Below are positions 43,641-52,005 of a DNA stretch of 64,000 nt, in pieces (the first letter of the stretch is position 1; every line of letters starts with the position of its first letter). The stretch is from contig NZ_VLOG01000026.1 of assembly GCF_007655305.1 (NCBI RefSeq), positions 62,001 to 126,000 on the forward strand, in the 5' to 3' direction. The position numbers and the translations under genes are program-made. The notes below the pieces were generated by a model. The model was not told where the DNA came from and did not search any database. It saw only the letters and a program-made list of their open reading frames with translations. Source of the DNA: Algoriphagus algorifonticola (GTDB lineage Bacteria > Bacteroidota > Bacteroidia > Cytophagales > Cyclobacteriaceae).

Positions 43641-46175
43641 TTACTCCTCAGCTTTTTCTTTCTTTTTAACCGTGATGGTCAACTCAGAACCCTCACCGTC
43701 ATAATCGGCGGTGATGATATCTCCTTCTGACAAATCACCTTTCAGGATTTCTTCAGCCACAGCATCTTCCAGATATTTCTGAATAGCTCTGTTCAATGGT
43801 CTTGCACCATATTGTTGATCGTATCCTTTATCAGACAAGAATTCTTTGGCCTTCTCGGTCAATTCAATCTTGTATCCCAAATCAGTGATTCTGTGGAAGA
43901 GTTTGCCCAAAGAGATGTCGATTATTTTGAAGATATGCTCTTTGTTCAAGGAGTTGAATACTACCACATCATCTAATCTATTCAGGAATTCTGGACTGAA
44001 GGCCTTTTTCAAAGCAGACTGAATGGTAGACTTCATAATCTCGTCCATATTGTCCTGCTTCGCCTTGTTGGCAAAACCAATTCCAGCTCCAAAATCCTTC
44101 AAGTCTCTGACACCAATATTGGATGTCATAATGATGATGGTATTTCTGAAGTCAACTCTTCTTCCTAATCCGTCGGTCAGGATACCGTCATCCAATACTT
44201 GCAATAAGATATTGAATACATCTGGGTGAGCTTTTTCAATCTCATCCAAAAGGACTACTGAATAAGGCTTTCTTCTGACTTTCTCAGTCAATTGTCCACC
44301 TTCTTCATATCCAACGTATCCTGGAGGCGCTCCTACCAATCTGGATACGGAGAACTTCTCCATATACTCAGACATATCAATTCGAATCAAGGAATCTTCC
44401 TTGTCAAAAAGGTAGGTTGCCAACATCTTAGCCAACTCAGTTTTACCAACACCGGTAGGACCTAGGAAAATGAAGGAACCGATTGGCTTTTTAGGATCTT
44501 TCAGACCAACTCTCGTTCTCTGAATAGCTTTCGTAAGCTTCTTGATAGCTTCATCCTGCCCGATAACTTTTCCGGCAAGCTCGTCATTCATATTGAGTAA
44601 TTTCGCTCCTTCATTCTGAGCAATTCGCTTCGCAGGAATTCCAGTCATCATGGCTATTACCTCAGCCACATTATCCTCGTCCACGGTGAATCTCTTGGAC
44701 TTACTTTCTTCTTCCCATCTTACTTTAGCGACTTCGAGTTGCTCAAGAAGCTTTTTCTCTTTATCTCTCAATTGAGCGGCTTCCTCATACTTTTGAGATT
44801 TCACCACTCGATTTTTCTCATTTTTGATATCTTCTACCTCAGCCTCGAGTTTTAGAATATCTTCCGGCACATGAATGTTGTTGATATGCACTCTTGCCCC
44901 GGCTTCATCTAAAATATCAATTGCCTTATCCGGTAAGAATCTGTCAGAGATGTATCTGTCAGATAATTTTACGCATGCCTCGATAGCCTCCTCTGTGTAA
45001 TTGACATTATGATGATCTTCATACTTGTCTTTGATATTATGTAGAATCTGCACAGTCTCCTCAGGAGAAGTAGCATCTACCATGACCATCTGGAACCTTC
45101 TCGCCAAAGCGCCATCTTTTTCGATGTACTGACGATATTCATCCAAGGTAGTAGCTCCTATACATTGAATTTCTCCCCTGGCTAATGCCGGCTTGAACAT
45201 GTTGGATGCATCCAAAGAGCCTGATGCTCCTCCTGCCCCAACGATAGTATGGAGCTCATCGATAAACAAGATCACATTGGGAGACTTTTCAAGCTCGTTC
45301 ATGACGGCTTTCATTCTCTCCTCAAACTGACCTCTATACTTTGTACCTGCCACTAAAGAGGCCAAATCCAAAGTCACGACACGCTTATTGAATAAGACAC
45401 GAGATACTTTTTTCTGTACAATTCTCAAGGCAAGGCCCTCTGCGATGGCAGTTTTACCTACCCCAGGTTCACCTATTAGGATTGGGTTGTTTTTCTTTCT
45501 TCTGGAAAGAATTTGTGCAACGCGTTCAATTTCTTTTTCCCTTCCTATAATTGGGTCTAGCTTATCATCTTCCGCCATTTTGGTTAAATCACGGCCAAAA
45601 TTATCTAAAACTGGAGTGCGGGATTTTTCCGCACCGGCTTTAGAAGAGCCAGATCCACCGCCCGGAGAACCGAATAATTTAGAGCCATCATCATCTGAAT
45701 CTTCCGCTTCAGCTTTTGATCTCGGACTCATTCCTGGATCAGACTGCATTTCAAGCATTTCTTTGACAGCTTCGTAATTGATGTCAAACTTGTTCAAAAT
45801 CTGTGTGGCAATATTTTCTTCATCCCTCAAAATGGAAAGCAACAAATGCTCTGTACCAATTAATTGGCTCTTAAAGATTTTTGCTTCCAAATAAGTTATT
45901 TTCAATACCTTCTCTGACTGTCTGGTCAGAGGTATATTGGCCATGTTCTTCACATTGTGATTTGCTGTACCTTTGACGGCACGCTCGATCGCTGACCGAA
46001 GTTCGTCCAAGGGTACGCCCAATTTTTTAAGAATGGAAACAGCTACACCTTCCCCCTCACGAATCATCCCTAACAAGAGGTGCTCCGTACCAATATAATC
46101 ATGTCCCAGGCGAAGAGCTTCTTCGCGACTGAGAGAGATCACCTCTTTGACTCTGTTCGAAAATTTTGCTTCCAT
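43641..46175 (-). CDS. clpC: ATP-dependent Clp protease ATP-binding subunit ClpC
   Basis: An 844-residue HSP100 unfoldase that feeds ClpP. It has two Clp-N repeats (about 1-145), AAA1 with Walker A GEPGVGKTA, a UVR-like middle segment (EEAAQLRDKEKKLLEQLE), and AAA2 with GPTGVGKTE and the sensor arginine region GARPLNRAIQ. The acidic, glycine- and serine-rich linker near residues 150-190 is variable in the family. An AAAGGAAT sequence 6 bases before the ATG may help initiation. It follows the wbqC-like gene but is separated from it by a terminator hairpin. Confidence 0.96.
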   Translation of the reverse strand: MEAKFSNRVKEVISLSREEALRLGHDYIGTEHLLLGMIREGEGVAVSILKKLGVPLDELRSAIERAVKGTANHNVKNMANIPLTRQSEKVLKITYLEAKIFKSQLIGTEHLLLSILRDEENIATQILNKFDINYEAVKEMLEMQSDPGMSPRSKAEAEDSDDDGSKLFGSPGGGSGSSKAGAEKSRTPVLDNFGRDLTKMAEDDKLDPIIGREKEIERVAQILSRRKKNNPILIGEPGVGKTAIAEGLALRIVQKKVSRVLFNKRVVTLDLASLVAGTKYRGQFEERMKAVMNELEKSPNVILFIDELHTIVGAGGASGSLDASNMFKPALARGEIQCIGATTLDEYRQYIEKDGALARRFQMVMVDATSPEETVQILHNIKDKYEDHHNVNYTEEAIEACVKLSDRYISDRFLPDKAIDILDEAGARVHINNIHVPEDILKLEAEVEDIKNEKNRVVKSQKYEEAAQLRDKEKKLLEQLEVAKVRWEEESKSKRFTVDEDNVAEVIAMMTGIPAKRIAQNEGAKLLNMNDELAGKVIGQDEAIKKLTKAIQRTRVGLKDPKKPIGSFIFLGPTGVGKTELAKMLATYLFDKEDSLIRIDMSEYMEKFSVSRLVGAPPGYVGYEEGGQLTEKVRRKPYSVVLLDEIEKAHPDVFNILLQVLDDGILTDGLGRRVDFRNTIIIMTSNIGVRDLKDFGAGIGFANKAKQDNMDEIMKSTIQSALKKAFSPEFLNRLDDVVVFNSLNKEHIFKIIDISLGKLFHRITDLGYKIELTEKAKEFLSDKGYDQQYGARPLNRAIQKYLEDAVAEEILKGDLSEGDIITADYDGEGSELTITVKKKEKAEE

Positions 46176-46229
46176 TTAATTCCTTTCTGATTGTTTAATA
46201 ATCCTGTACGTATGTTACCGAATTTGTTT

Positions 46230-46256
46230 TAAAAACACAATCCTTTTAAGGATTGT
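46230..46256 (-). terminator. terminator after the WbqC-like gene
   Basis: The palindrome CAATCCTTTTAAGGATTG (46238-46255) sits directly after the stop codon and is followed on the minus strand by TGTTTTT. Confidence 0.7.
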
Positions 46257-46880
46257 TCATTGTTTTTTTGCAGACTTTAAGAGGAAATTTTTTGCTGCAG
46301 GTCCCTCGCAAAGGAGCAAATCCAGTACGGAGAGGTTAGGCTCAAAGTCTAAGCCAAAAAGTTGGGTGTAAGGCTCCTCCTGATAATAATTTCTCTTGGA
46401 AAAGTGCTCTGAGGGCTTAATTTGACCTCTTATGTCCCAAGCATCCGGCAATTCCTCAGCTCTTTCAAGCACCTGCACTTTGACAGATAGCTGTAAAAGT
46501 TTAAGACAGATTGTCAGGAATTTGTAATTTAAATCCCATAAAGAGCGGATTTCCTGCTCGTAAATACTTTCGATGTATGGAAAAAAAAATTCAAAAAAAG
46601 GTGCCTTCCCGTAGGCACTTTGGATTCCCCGAAGGTGAGTTGCCAGCCATTTTTGATTGTAATCGATCTGAATTTCTCCCAATGATAACCTAGGTCGCCT
46701 TCCCACAATTGGGATCGAGAGTGTCTCTACTTTATTACTGAGAAGAATCTGTGTTCTGTTGAAGTATGATTTTCTTTGATAGATATCAAAGGGAGAGATG
46801 TAAAGCGTCTCGCATTGAGAAATAGCTGAAAAAAACTCCAGGTTGGGCAAGTAAAAAAGGTCAGCAATAATTTGGCGCAT
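46257..46880 (-). CDS. WbqC-like family protein
   Basis: A 207-residue protein matching the WbqC family: DLFYLPNLEFFSAISQCETLYISPFDIYQRKSYF-type start, then RTQILLSNKVETLSIPIVG and FFFPYIESIYE. The Bacteroidota members are often encoded by genes near signal peptidase or cell-envelope genes; some others belong to O-antigen loci. The biochemical role is not known. It is monocistronic here, between the tsaC-like gene (upstream, 63 bases) and clpC. Confidence 0.85.
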   Translation of the reverse strand: MRQIIADLFYLPNLEFFSAISQCETLYISPFDIYQRKSYFNRTQILLSNKVETLSIPIVGRRPRLSLGEIQIDYNQKWLATHLRGIQSAYGKAPFFEFFFPYIESIYEQEIRSLWDLNYKFLTICLKLLQLSVKVQVLERAEELPDAWDIRGQIKPSEHFSKRNYYQEEPYTQLFGLDFEPNLSVLDLLLCEGPAAKNFLLKSAKKQ

Positions 46881-46943
46881 GATTTTCTTAGGATGAGAAA
46901 GCGAAATTGAAGTCTTTTTCCGATTTAAAAAAAGGAAAGATTT

Positions 46944-47573
46944 CTAAAATAGGTCCTCAACATTTCCCAGACCTTCCCTGATTACTTCCACTTCATCTCC
47001 GGTACAGTTCAAAATAGTGGAAGCCACATTTTGTCCGTAGCCACCGTCAATAACCACATCTACCAAGTGCTGATATTTCTCGAAAATCAATTCAGGGTCC
47101 GTGCTATATTCTACCACCTCATCTTCATCATGAATGGATGTGGTAAGAATGGGTTGGCCGAGCTCCTGAACCAAGGTTCTCGGAATATTATGATTGGGAA
47201 CACGAATACCCACCGTTTTTTTATTGGAATGAAGGATCTTTGGAACTGTTGAATTTGCTTCCAAAATAAATGTGAAAGGTCCAGGAAATGCCTTTTTCAT
47301 CATTTTGAAAACTGGCTTAGTAATCACTCTTGTATATTGAGCAATATCGCTCAAATCAGCGCAAATGAAAGAGAAGTTATGCTTTTTCGGGTTAATTCCC
47401 TTAATCTTAGCGATGCGTTCAATGGCCCTTTGATTGGTAATATCACAGCCCATACCATAGACTGTATCCGTAGGGTAGATTACTACTCCCCCATCTCTTA
47501 GGATATCTACTATTTCCTTGACCTTTCTAGGTTCAGGGTTTTCTTCGTACAGTCGTATAAATTCAGCAGGCAT
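46944..47573 (-). CDS. L-threonylcarbamoyladenylate synthase family protein (Sua5/YciO/YrdC)
   Basis: The family makes threonylcarbamoyl-AMP for the t6A modification of tRNA. From ATG 47573 the protein has 209 residues with the YrdC-domain motifs GGVVIYPTDTVYGMGCD, KKHNFSFICADL, PGPFTFILEA, VGIRVPNH and STILNCTGDEVEVIREG. KKHNFSF in place of KxRxxxxP suggests the YciO branch, whose activity is less certain. The 12-residue N-terminal extension from 47609 overlaps the Nudix gene and was not used. It starts 8 bases after the Nudix stop. Confidence 0.88.
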   Translation of the reverse strand: MPAEFIRLYEENPEPRKVKEIVDILRDGGVVIYPTDTVYGMGCDITNQRAIERIAKIKGINPKKHNFSFICADLSDIAQYTRVITKPVFKMMKKAFPGPFTFILEANSTVPKILHSNKKTVGIRVPNHNIPRTLVQELGQPILTTSIHDEDEVVEYSTDPELIFEKYQHLVDVVIDGGYGQNVASTILNCTGDEVEVIREGLGNVEDLF

Positions 47574-47581
47574 AAATAAAA

Positions 47582-47992
47582 TTAATAGTTCTTTTGAATT
47601 GATCCCCACTTTCTACTCAGTTCCTGCACAATGGGAATATCAGCTTGTGCCCAATTTACTTCAAAAAGTTCACTTAGTCCCAGCCAGCGGTATGCAGTAT
47701 GCTCTGAAAGTATCAATTCTCCTCCTTTGAAAGAGACCAAAAATGGGATCAACTGAATAATTTTCCCTGGCTGGTAGGAGTGTTCGAAAGAATTCCAGCG
47801 GTCTAATAAATCAATTTCTATGTTCAGTTCTTCTTTGATTTCTCTATGCAGGCAGTCCTCAGGACTTTCCCCTGATTCTACTTTTCCGCCTGGAAACTCC
47901 CAAAATCCGGGTAGATTCATGGATTCAGATCGCTGTGTAGCCAACACCTTGCGTTCTAATAAAATTATTGCACAGGTAACGGGGATGATCAT
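47582..47992 (-). CDS. Nudix hydrolase (MutT/NudG-like)
   Basis: A 136-residue Nudix hydrolase. The Nudix box is GGKVESGESPEDCLHREIKEEL, matching Gx5Ex7REUxEE, and the protein starts VTCAIILLERKVLATQRS like MutT and CTP pyrophosphohydrolases. It likely hydrolyses oxidised or other nucleoside triphosphates. Its ATG overlaps the thioredoxin-like gene stop by one base, and the tsaC-like gene follows after 8 bases, so three genes form an operon. Confidence 0.9.
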   Translation of the reverse strand: MIIPVTCAIILLERKVLATQRSESMNLPGFWEFPGGKVESGESPEDCLHREIKEELNIEIDLLDRWNSFEHSYQPGKIIQLIPFLVSFKGGELILSEHTAYRWLGLSELFEVNWAQADIPIVQELSRKWGSIQKNY

Positions 47993-49116
47993 CAGGATTT
48001 CTCTTTCCTATTCAGTTGATCAATAAAGTTATCACTAAACCCTACTTGAACAAATTCAATTTTCCCGTTTTCATCTATAATATAAAAGGTAGGATAACCG
48101 GAGACTTTATAGGATTTGCCCAATTCACTAGCTCCCACTAGGACAGGAAAAGGAATAGAATTGGTTCGAAGGTATTTTTCCATCAGTTCTTTGCTATCGA
48201 CCGGATTGATGTATAGCGGAACCAAATTTGAGTCAAAGACAAAATCTTCATCCTTGAATTTGTTGATTGCAATTTTACACCAACCACAATTAATCATAGA
48301 GAAGTCCAATAGCACCCTTTTTCCTTTGAGCTCAGATAATCTTACCGGATTTCCCTCCATATCAGTCAATTCAAAATCAGGAGCTATTTCCCCCACCTCC
48401 AAAGGCAATAGAGGTTCAGATTCCTGCTCCGTCTTGCTTACATAGAAACTCGGTATTTCTAAAGTCAACTCTGCAGTATCTTCGGAAAATATATAATCAG
48501 AAAAATAAATCTCTATCAATTGATTTCTTTTCCCGTGATGGTATAAACGCCTGCTATACCAAACCGGAATAGCATTGGAAGGGTTGATAAAAAGATGGTT
48601 TTCAAGCAAAACTTTGGTTTTATCAATCGTGGTATCCATTTCGATATGTAAGTAATCAAAATAGATTTTATTGTTGACAATAGTATCTTTTACAAAGGAC
48701 CAGCCTTCTTTTTTCATCAAGCCTAATGGAGAAAAAGAAAGAAAGCTATTATTGTGAAGTGTCTTGATAAAGTTGAGAGAATCTTGCTCAATGGAGGTGA
48801 TTTTCACGGTTTTCTTTTCATGATCAATAGACTGCAGCACTCCTCCCAAATACGCGAAAGTATAATTATCTCTCTTTCCTCTATAGGCATAGTCAAAATA
48901 TTCATCCTTTATTTTTCTAGCCTCAAAACTTCTGAAAGTAGTATCAAATTCATGGAAATTGGGGTTTTCCCAAACCATTTTGGATTGAAAAGATAATCCT
49001 TGAGGATTGAATATTTGAGTTTTTGATTCTTCCCAGATCTGATCGGGAGTTTTTGGAGTTTCGCAGGAAAAAACTGCAACCCAGGGAAACAAAAGGAAAT
49101 ACAAACGCTTAATCAT
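47992..49116 (-). CDS. thioredoxin-like lipoprotein (TlpA family)
   Basis: From ATG 49116 the protein has 374 residues with lipobox VAVFSC. An N-terminal domain of about 220 residues has beta-strand character and no recognised motif. The C-terminal domain is TlpA/AhpC-like: GEIAPDFELTDMEGNPVRLSELKGK, active-site CGWC (MINCGWCKIAIN) and a cis-proline region GYPTFYIIDENG. It is a likely periplasmic thiol reductase. The longer frame to 49206 adds a hydrophobic leader that does not look like part of the protein. It is the first gene of the operon with the Nudix and tsaC-like genes. Confidence 0.87.
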   Translation of the reverse strand: MIKRLYFLLFPWVAVFSCETPKTPDQIWEESKTQIFNPQGLSFQSKMVWENPNFHEFDTTFRSFEARKIKDEYFDYAYRGKRDNYTFAYLGGVLQSIDHEKKTVKITSIEQDSLNFIKTLHNNSFLSFSPLGLMKKEGWSFVKDTIVNNKIYFDYLHIEMDTTIDKTKVLLENHLFINPSNAIPVWYSRRLYHHGKRNQLIEIYFSDYIFSEDTAELTLEIPSFYVSKTEQESEPLLPLEVGEIAPDFELTDMEGNPVRLSELKGKRVLLDFSMINCGWCKIAINKFKDEDFVFDSNLVPLYINPVDSKELMEKYLRTNSIPFPVLVGASELGKSYKVSGYPTFYIIDENGKIEFVQVGFSDNFIDQLNRKEKS

Positions 49117-49241
49117 AATATAAAAATATGTTTTAACAAGATAGTTAGGAATTTCAAATTCTATGAGCTTTATCAGTATTTTGTTCAATAGAAAAAATAG
49201 ACCCATTAAAAGTTTCTACTTAGCGTTTTAAAGCTATTTCC

Positions 49242-49249
49242 TATTTTTG
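49242..49249 (+). promoter_or_regulatory. mltG: -7-like element just before mltG
   Basis: TATTTTTG matches TAnnTTTG and ends 5 bases before the ATG at 49255. If used, the message would be almost leaderless. No TTTG at the proper -33 distance was found, so support is weak. Confidence 0.3.
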
Positions 49250-49254
49250 CCCAT

Positions 49255-50298
49255 ATGATCGCCGACAAAAAGAAAAAATTACTGCTCATTCTGATCATCA
49301 CCTTCTCTGTATTGGGAATTTCGATGACTTTTTATTTCTATCAGGTATTCTTCAGTCCCAATACTTTTTCAGAGCCTGATCAACCCATTGCTCTAAGAAT
49401 ACCCAGCAATGCCAATTATAAGTATGTGGCTAATAAGCTTTATGATGATCAAATTATCAATGATGCAGTCAGCTTCGCCTTTGTGGCCAAAGTATTGGGA
49501 TATCAGGAACTTGTTAAACCGGGTCTCTACACGATCAAACCTAGGATGACGAATCTGGAATTGGTAAGACTGTTGAGGTCAGGAAGACAAACTCCGGTTC
49601 GGATTACTTTCAATAATGTCCGGACCAAAGAGGATTTGGCGGAAAAAATTTCCGATAATTTAGAAATGGAGGAGGAGCAGTTTCTTGCTTTACTTCAAGA
49701 CTCTGTTTACATCAGAAAATTCGATTTTAACGAGGAAACCATTATGAGCATGTTTATCCCCAATACTTATGAAGTTTGGTGGAATACATCTCCGGAAGCC
49801 CTTTTCGATAGAATGTATAAAGAGTATAATGACTTCTGGACGGATGTAAGAAAAAAGAAAGCAGCAGAATTGGGTTTGAATCCGAAGGAAGTTTCAACCT
49901 TAGCAAGTATTGTTCAGGCAGAAAGTCAGAAAAAGGATGAAAGAGCAAAAATTGCCGGGGTTTATCTCAATCGCCTGAAGTTGAATATGCCTTTGCAGGC
50001 TGATCCAACGCTGGTTTTTGCCTTAGGAGACTTCTCTCTCAAGAGAATCCTCAATATTCACAAAGAAACTGAAAGCCCTTACAACACCTATAAATACGCA
50101 GGTCTTCCTCCTGGACCAATCAATCTTCCGGACATCAACTCTTTAGATGCTGTCCTGAATTTTGAAGACCATGATTATTTATACTTCTGCGCTAAGGAGG
50201 ATTTCTCAGGCTATCATGCTTTTGCAAAAACCTTATCAGAGCATAATGCGAATGCCAGACGATATCAGGCCGCATTGAATGCAGCAAAAATATTTTAA
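49255..50298 (+). CDS. mltG: endolytic murein transglycosylase MltG
   Basis: MltG cuts nascent glycan strands in the periplasm and limits their length. The 347-residue protein has an N-terminal membrane anchor (about 8-30), a LysM-like part, and the YceG domain with catalytic E223 in LASIVQAESQ, followed by IAGVYLNRLKLNMPLQADPT and YAGLPPGPINLP. All these are family signatures. It heads a plus-strand operon of three genes; the next gene starts 1 base after its stop. Confidence 0.95.
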   Translation: MIADKKKKLLLILIITFSVLGISMTFYFYQVFFSPNTFSEPDQPIALRIPSNANYKYVANKLYDDQIINDAVSFAFVAKVLGYQELVKPGLYTIKPRMTNLELVRLLRSGRQTPVRITFNNVRTKEDLAEKISDNLEMEEEQFLALLQDSVYIRKFDFNEETIMSMFIPNTYEVWWNTSPEALFDRMYKEYNDFWTDVRKKKAAELGLNPKEVSTLASIVQAESQKKDERAKIAGVYLNRLKLNMPLQADPTLVFALGDFSLKRILNIHKETESPYNTYKYAGLPPGPINLPDINSLDAVLNFEDHDYLYFCAKEDFSGYHAFAKTLSEHNANARRYQAALNAAKIF

Positions 50299-50299
50299 G

Positions 50300-50704
50300 A
50301 TGTATCAAGCCGAAACACAAATCCGGGTAAGATATGCCGAAACAGATCAAATGAGCTATGTTTACTATGGCAATTATGCCATGTATTTTGAGGTAGCACG
50401 AGTGGAAGCTATGAGAAGTGTGGGTTTCTCTTACCGACAAATGGAGGAGGAAGGAATCATGATGCCGGTATTAGAAAGCCATTTTCGCTATCTAAGGCCG
50501 GGTAAATACGATGAGCTTTTGACCATCAAAACCCAGATCCCTCAACTACCGGGAGTGAAAATAAGATTTGAGTATCAGGTTTTTAATGAGGCAGATGAGC
50601 TGATCACAGAGGGCTGGACCACCTTGGCTTTTTTAAAAAAAGAAAGTCATCAACCCACTAGACCTCCTCAAAATTTATTAGCTTTATTGAAACCCTATTT
50701 TTAG
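50300..50704 (+). CDS. acyl-CoA thioesterase (4HBT, YbgC/FadM-like)
   Basis: A 134-residue hotdog-fold thioesterase. The catalytic aspartate is D16 in YAETDQMSYVYYGNY, with the helix MYFEVARVEAMRSVG after it. The true start is ATG 50300, one base after the mltG stop; a frame from 50279 would overlap mltG by 20 bases. The natural substrate is unknown. Confidence 0.92.
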   Translation: MYQAETQIRVRYAETDQMSYVYYGNYAMYFEVARVEAMRSVGFSYRQMEEEGIMMPVLESHFRYLRPGKYDELLTIKTQIPQLPGVKIRFEYQVFNEADELITEGWTTLAFLKKESHQPTRPPQNLLALLKPYF

Positions 50705-50716
50705 AATTCCCCATCT

Positions 50717-51691
50717 GTGGTAAAAGAAAGGATAAAAAAAGCACGTAAACGAATCGATGATTGGCTGTTAAGCTTAAAAAATGTCCATCTAGGAGATCCG
50801 TATAAAAATGTCTATGATCTGGGGAACATTTTCATTCAACAGCTTCAAAAAGACGACATCAACGAAAGGGCGGGTTCAATGGCTTTCAGTTTCACGATTG
50901 CTTTATTCCCCACCGTGCTTTTTTTATTAAATCTCGTTCCTTATCTGCAGGATTTTGTCCCTTACGTCACCACAGAAAATATTTTACTTTTTGTACAGGA
51001 GAGTTTACCAGGGGAAATTTACAGTCAGTTGGAAACCACGATTATGGATATTGTATCCAAACCCCGGCAAAGCTTATTATCCATCGGTTTCTTTTTCGCG
51101 CTTTTCGCTAGTACTCAAGGAGTGATGTCCATGATGATGTCTTTCAACTCTGTGTACCAAACCAAAGAGAGTAGAGGTTTTTTCAAAAGCCGTGTAATTG
51201 CAATCAGTATAGTAGTTGCTTTAGTCTTGGCGATTTTCGCAGCCAGTACAATTATGATTTTGGGATCAATTGTCATCACCAGAATTGAAGAAATGCAGTT
51301 ATTCAATTCTGACTTCTTGATTTTCTTATTCAATAGCTTAAAGTTTTTGGTTCTTTTGGCTGTTTTTTACTTCACAACAGCATTTGTATTCAGGCATGCT
51401 CCTGCAATCCATGATAAATGGCATTTCTTCTCAATTGGGGCTAATATTGCAGGCCTCTTGATTACTTTAGCCTTTTATGGATTCACTTTTTACTTGAATA
51501 ATTTTGCCAGCTATAACAAGCTTTATGGTTCTATAGGGACCTTAATAGGTTTGATGCTTTGGCTGTATATCACTTCACTGATTATCCTTATTTCCTTCGA
51601 AATCAATGTTACTCTTGACCTGATAGAAGAGGATAAAAAGAGGATGGAAGATAAACTTCTTCGGGAAGCTGGACCTGAGAATGTTGATTAG
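50717..51691 (+). CDS. YihY/BrkB family membrane protein
   Basis: A 324-residue membrane protein with six helices. The family pattern is clear: INERAGSMAFSFTIALFPTVLFLL, SLLSIGFFFALFASTQGVMSMM, and YGSIGTLIGLMLWLYITSLIILISFEIN. These proteins were once annotated as ribonuclease BN, which is not correct; the function is unknown. The start is GTG at 50717, 12 bases after the thioesterase stop. It ends the mltG operon. Confidence 0.92.
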   Translation: MVKERIKKARKRIDDWLLSLKNVHLGDPYKNVYDLGNIFIQQLQKDDINERAGSMAFSFTIALFPTVLFLLNLVPYLQDFVPYVTTENILLFVQESLPGEIYSQLETTIMDIVSKPRQSLLSIGFFFALFASTQGVMSMMMSFNSVYQTKESRGFFKSRVIAISIVVALVLAIFAASTIMILGSIVITRIEEMQLFNSDFLIFLFNSLKFLVLLAVFYFTTAFVFRHAPAIHDKWHFFSIGANIAGLLITLAFYGFTFYLNNFASYNKLYGSIGTLIGLMLWLYITSLIILISFEINVTLDLIEEDKKRMEDKLLREAGPENVD

Positions 51692-52005
51692 AAGAGTTTT
51701 TTGAGTAACTGAGTAATTGGGTGAAAACTTGTTTTTCAGGGTCCCCTCCGTCGGCAGGCCGGCAAGGTTCAATGTTCATCGTTCCCCTAGCACAAAAGGC
51801 ATGGGATAGAGATTGAGGTCCTTCTGCCCATCGTAAATCGTACTTCGTAAATCTCAATTAACCTAATCCGCTTTTCCACCGATAGGTTGAGTAACACTTT
51901 CTAAATCATTTGACCTATTTCACCCAGAACCTGACGGAATAGCCCAAAGCGCTGGAAACCAAAGAAGATAACTTCGGGAATAGTAAATCAATAAACCCGA
52001 TTATC
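51692..52005. other. spacer with degenerate short repeats
   Basis: About 310 bases without a credible gene. It holds GAGTAACTGAGTAATTGGGT (51701-51721), a GC-rich palindromic patch CGGCAGGCCGGC (about 51752-51763) related to the palindrome at 36347, and the direct repeat CGTAAATC (51831 and 51847). These look like decayed dispersed intergenic sequences. No clear promoter for the glycoside hydrolase gene was seen. Confidence 0.5.

Noticed and set aside
50717-51691. Ribonuclease BN
   Set aside because: This old name for YihY/BrkB proteins is a known misannotation. The protein is an integral membrane protein without nuclease motifs.
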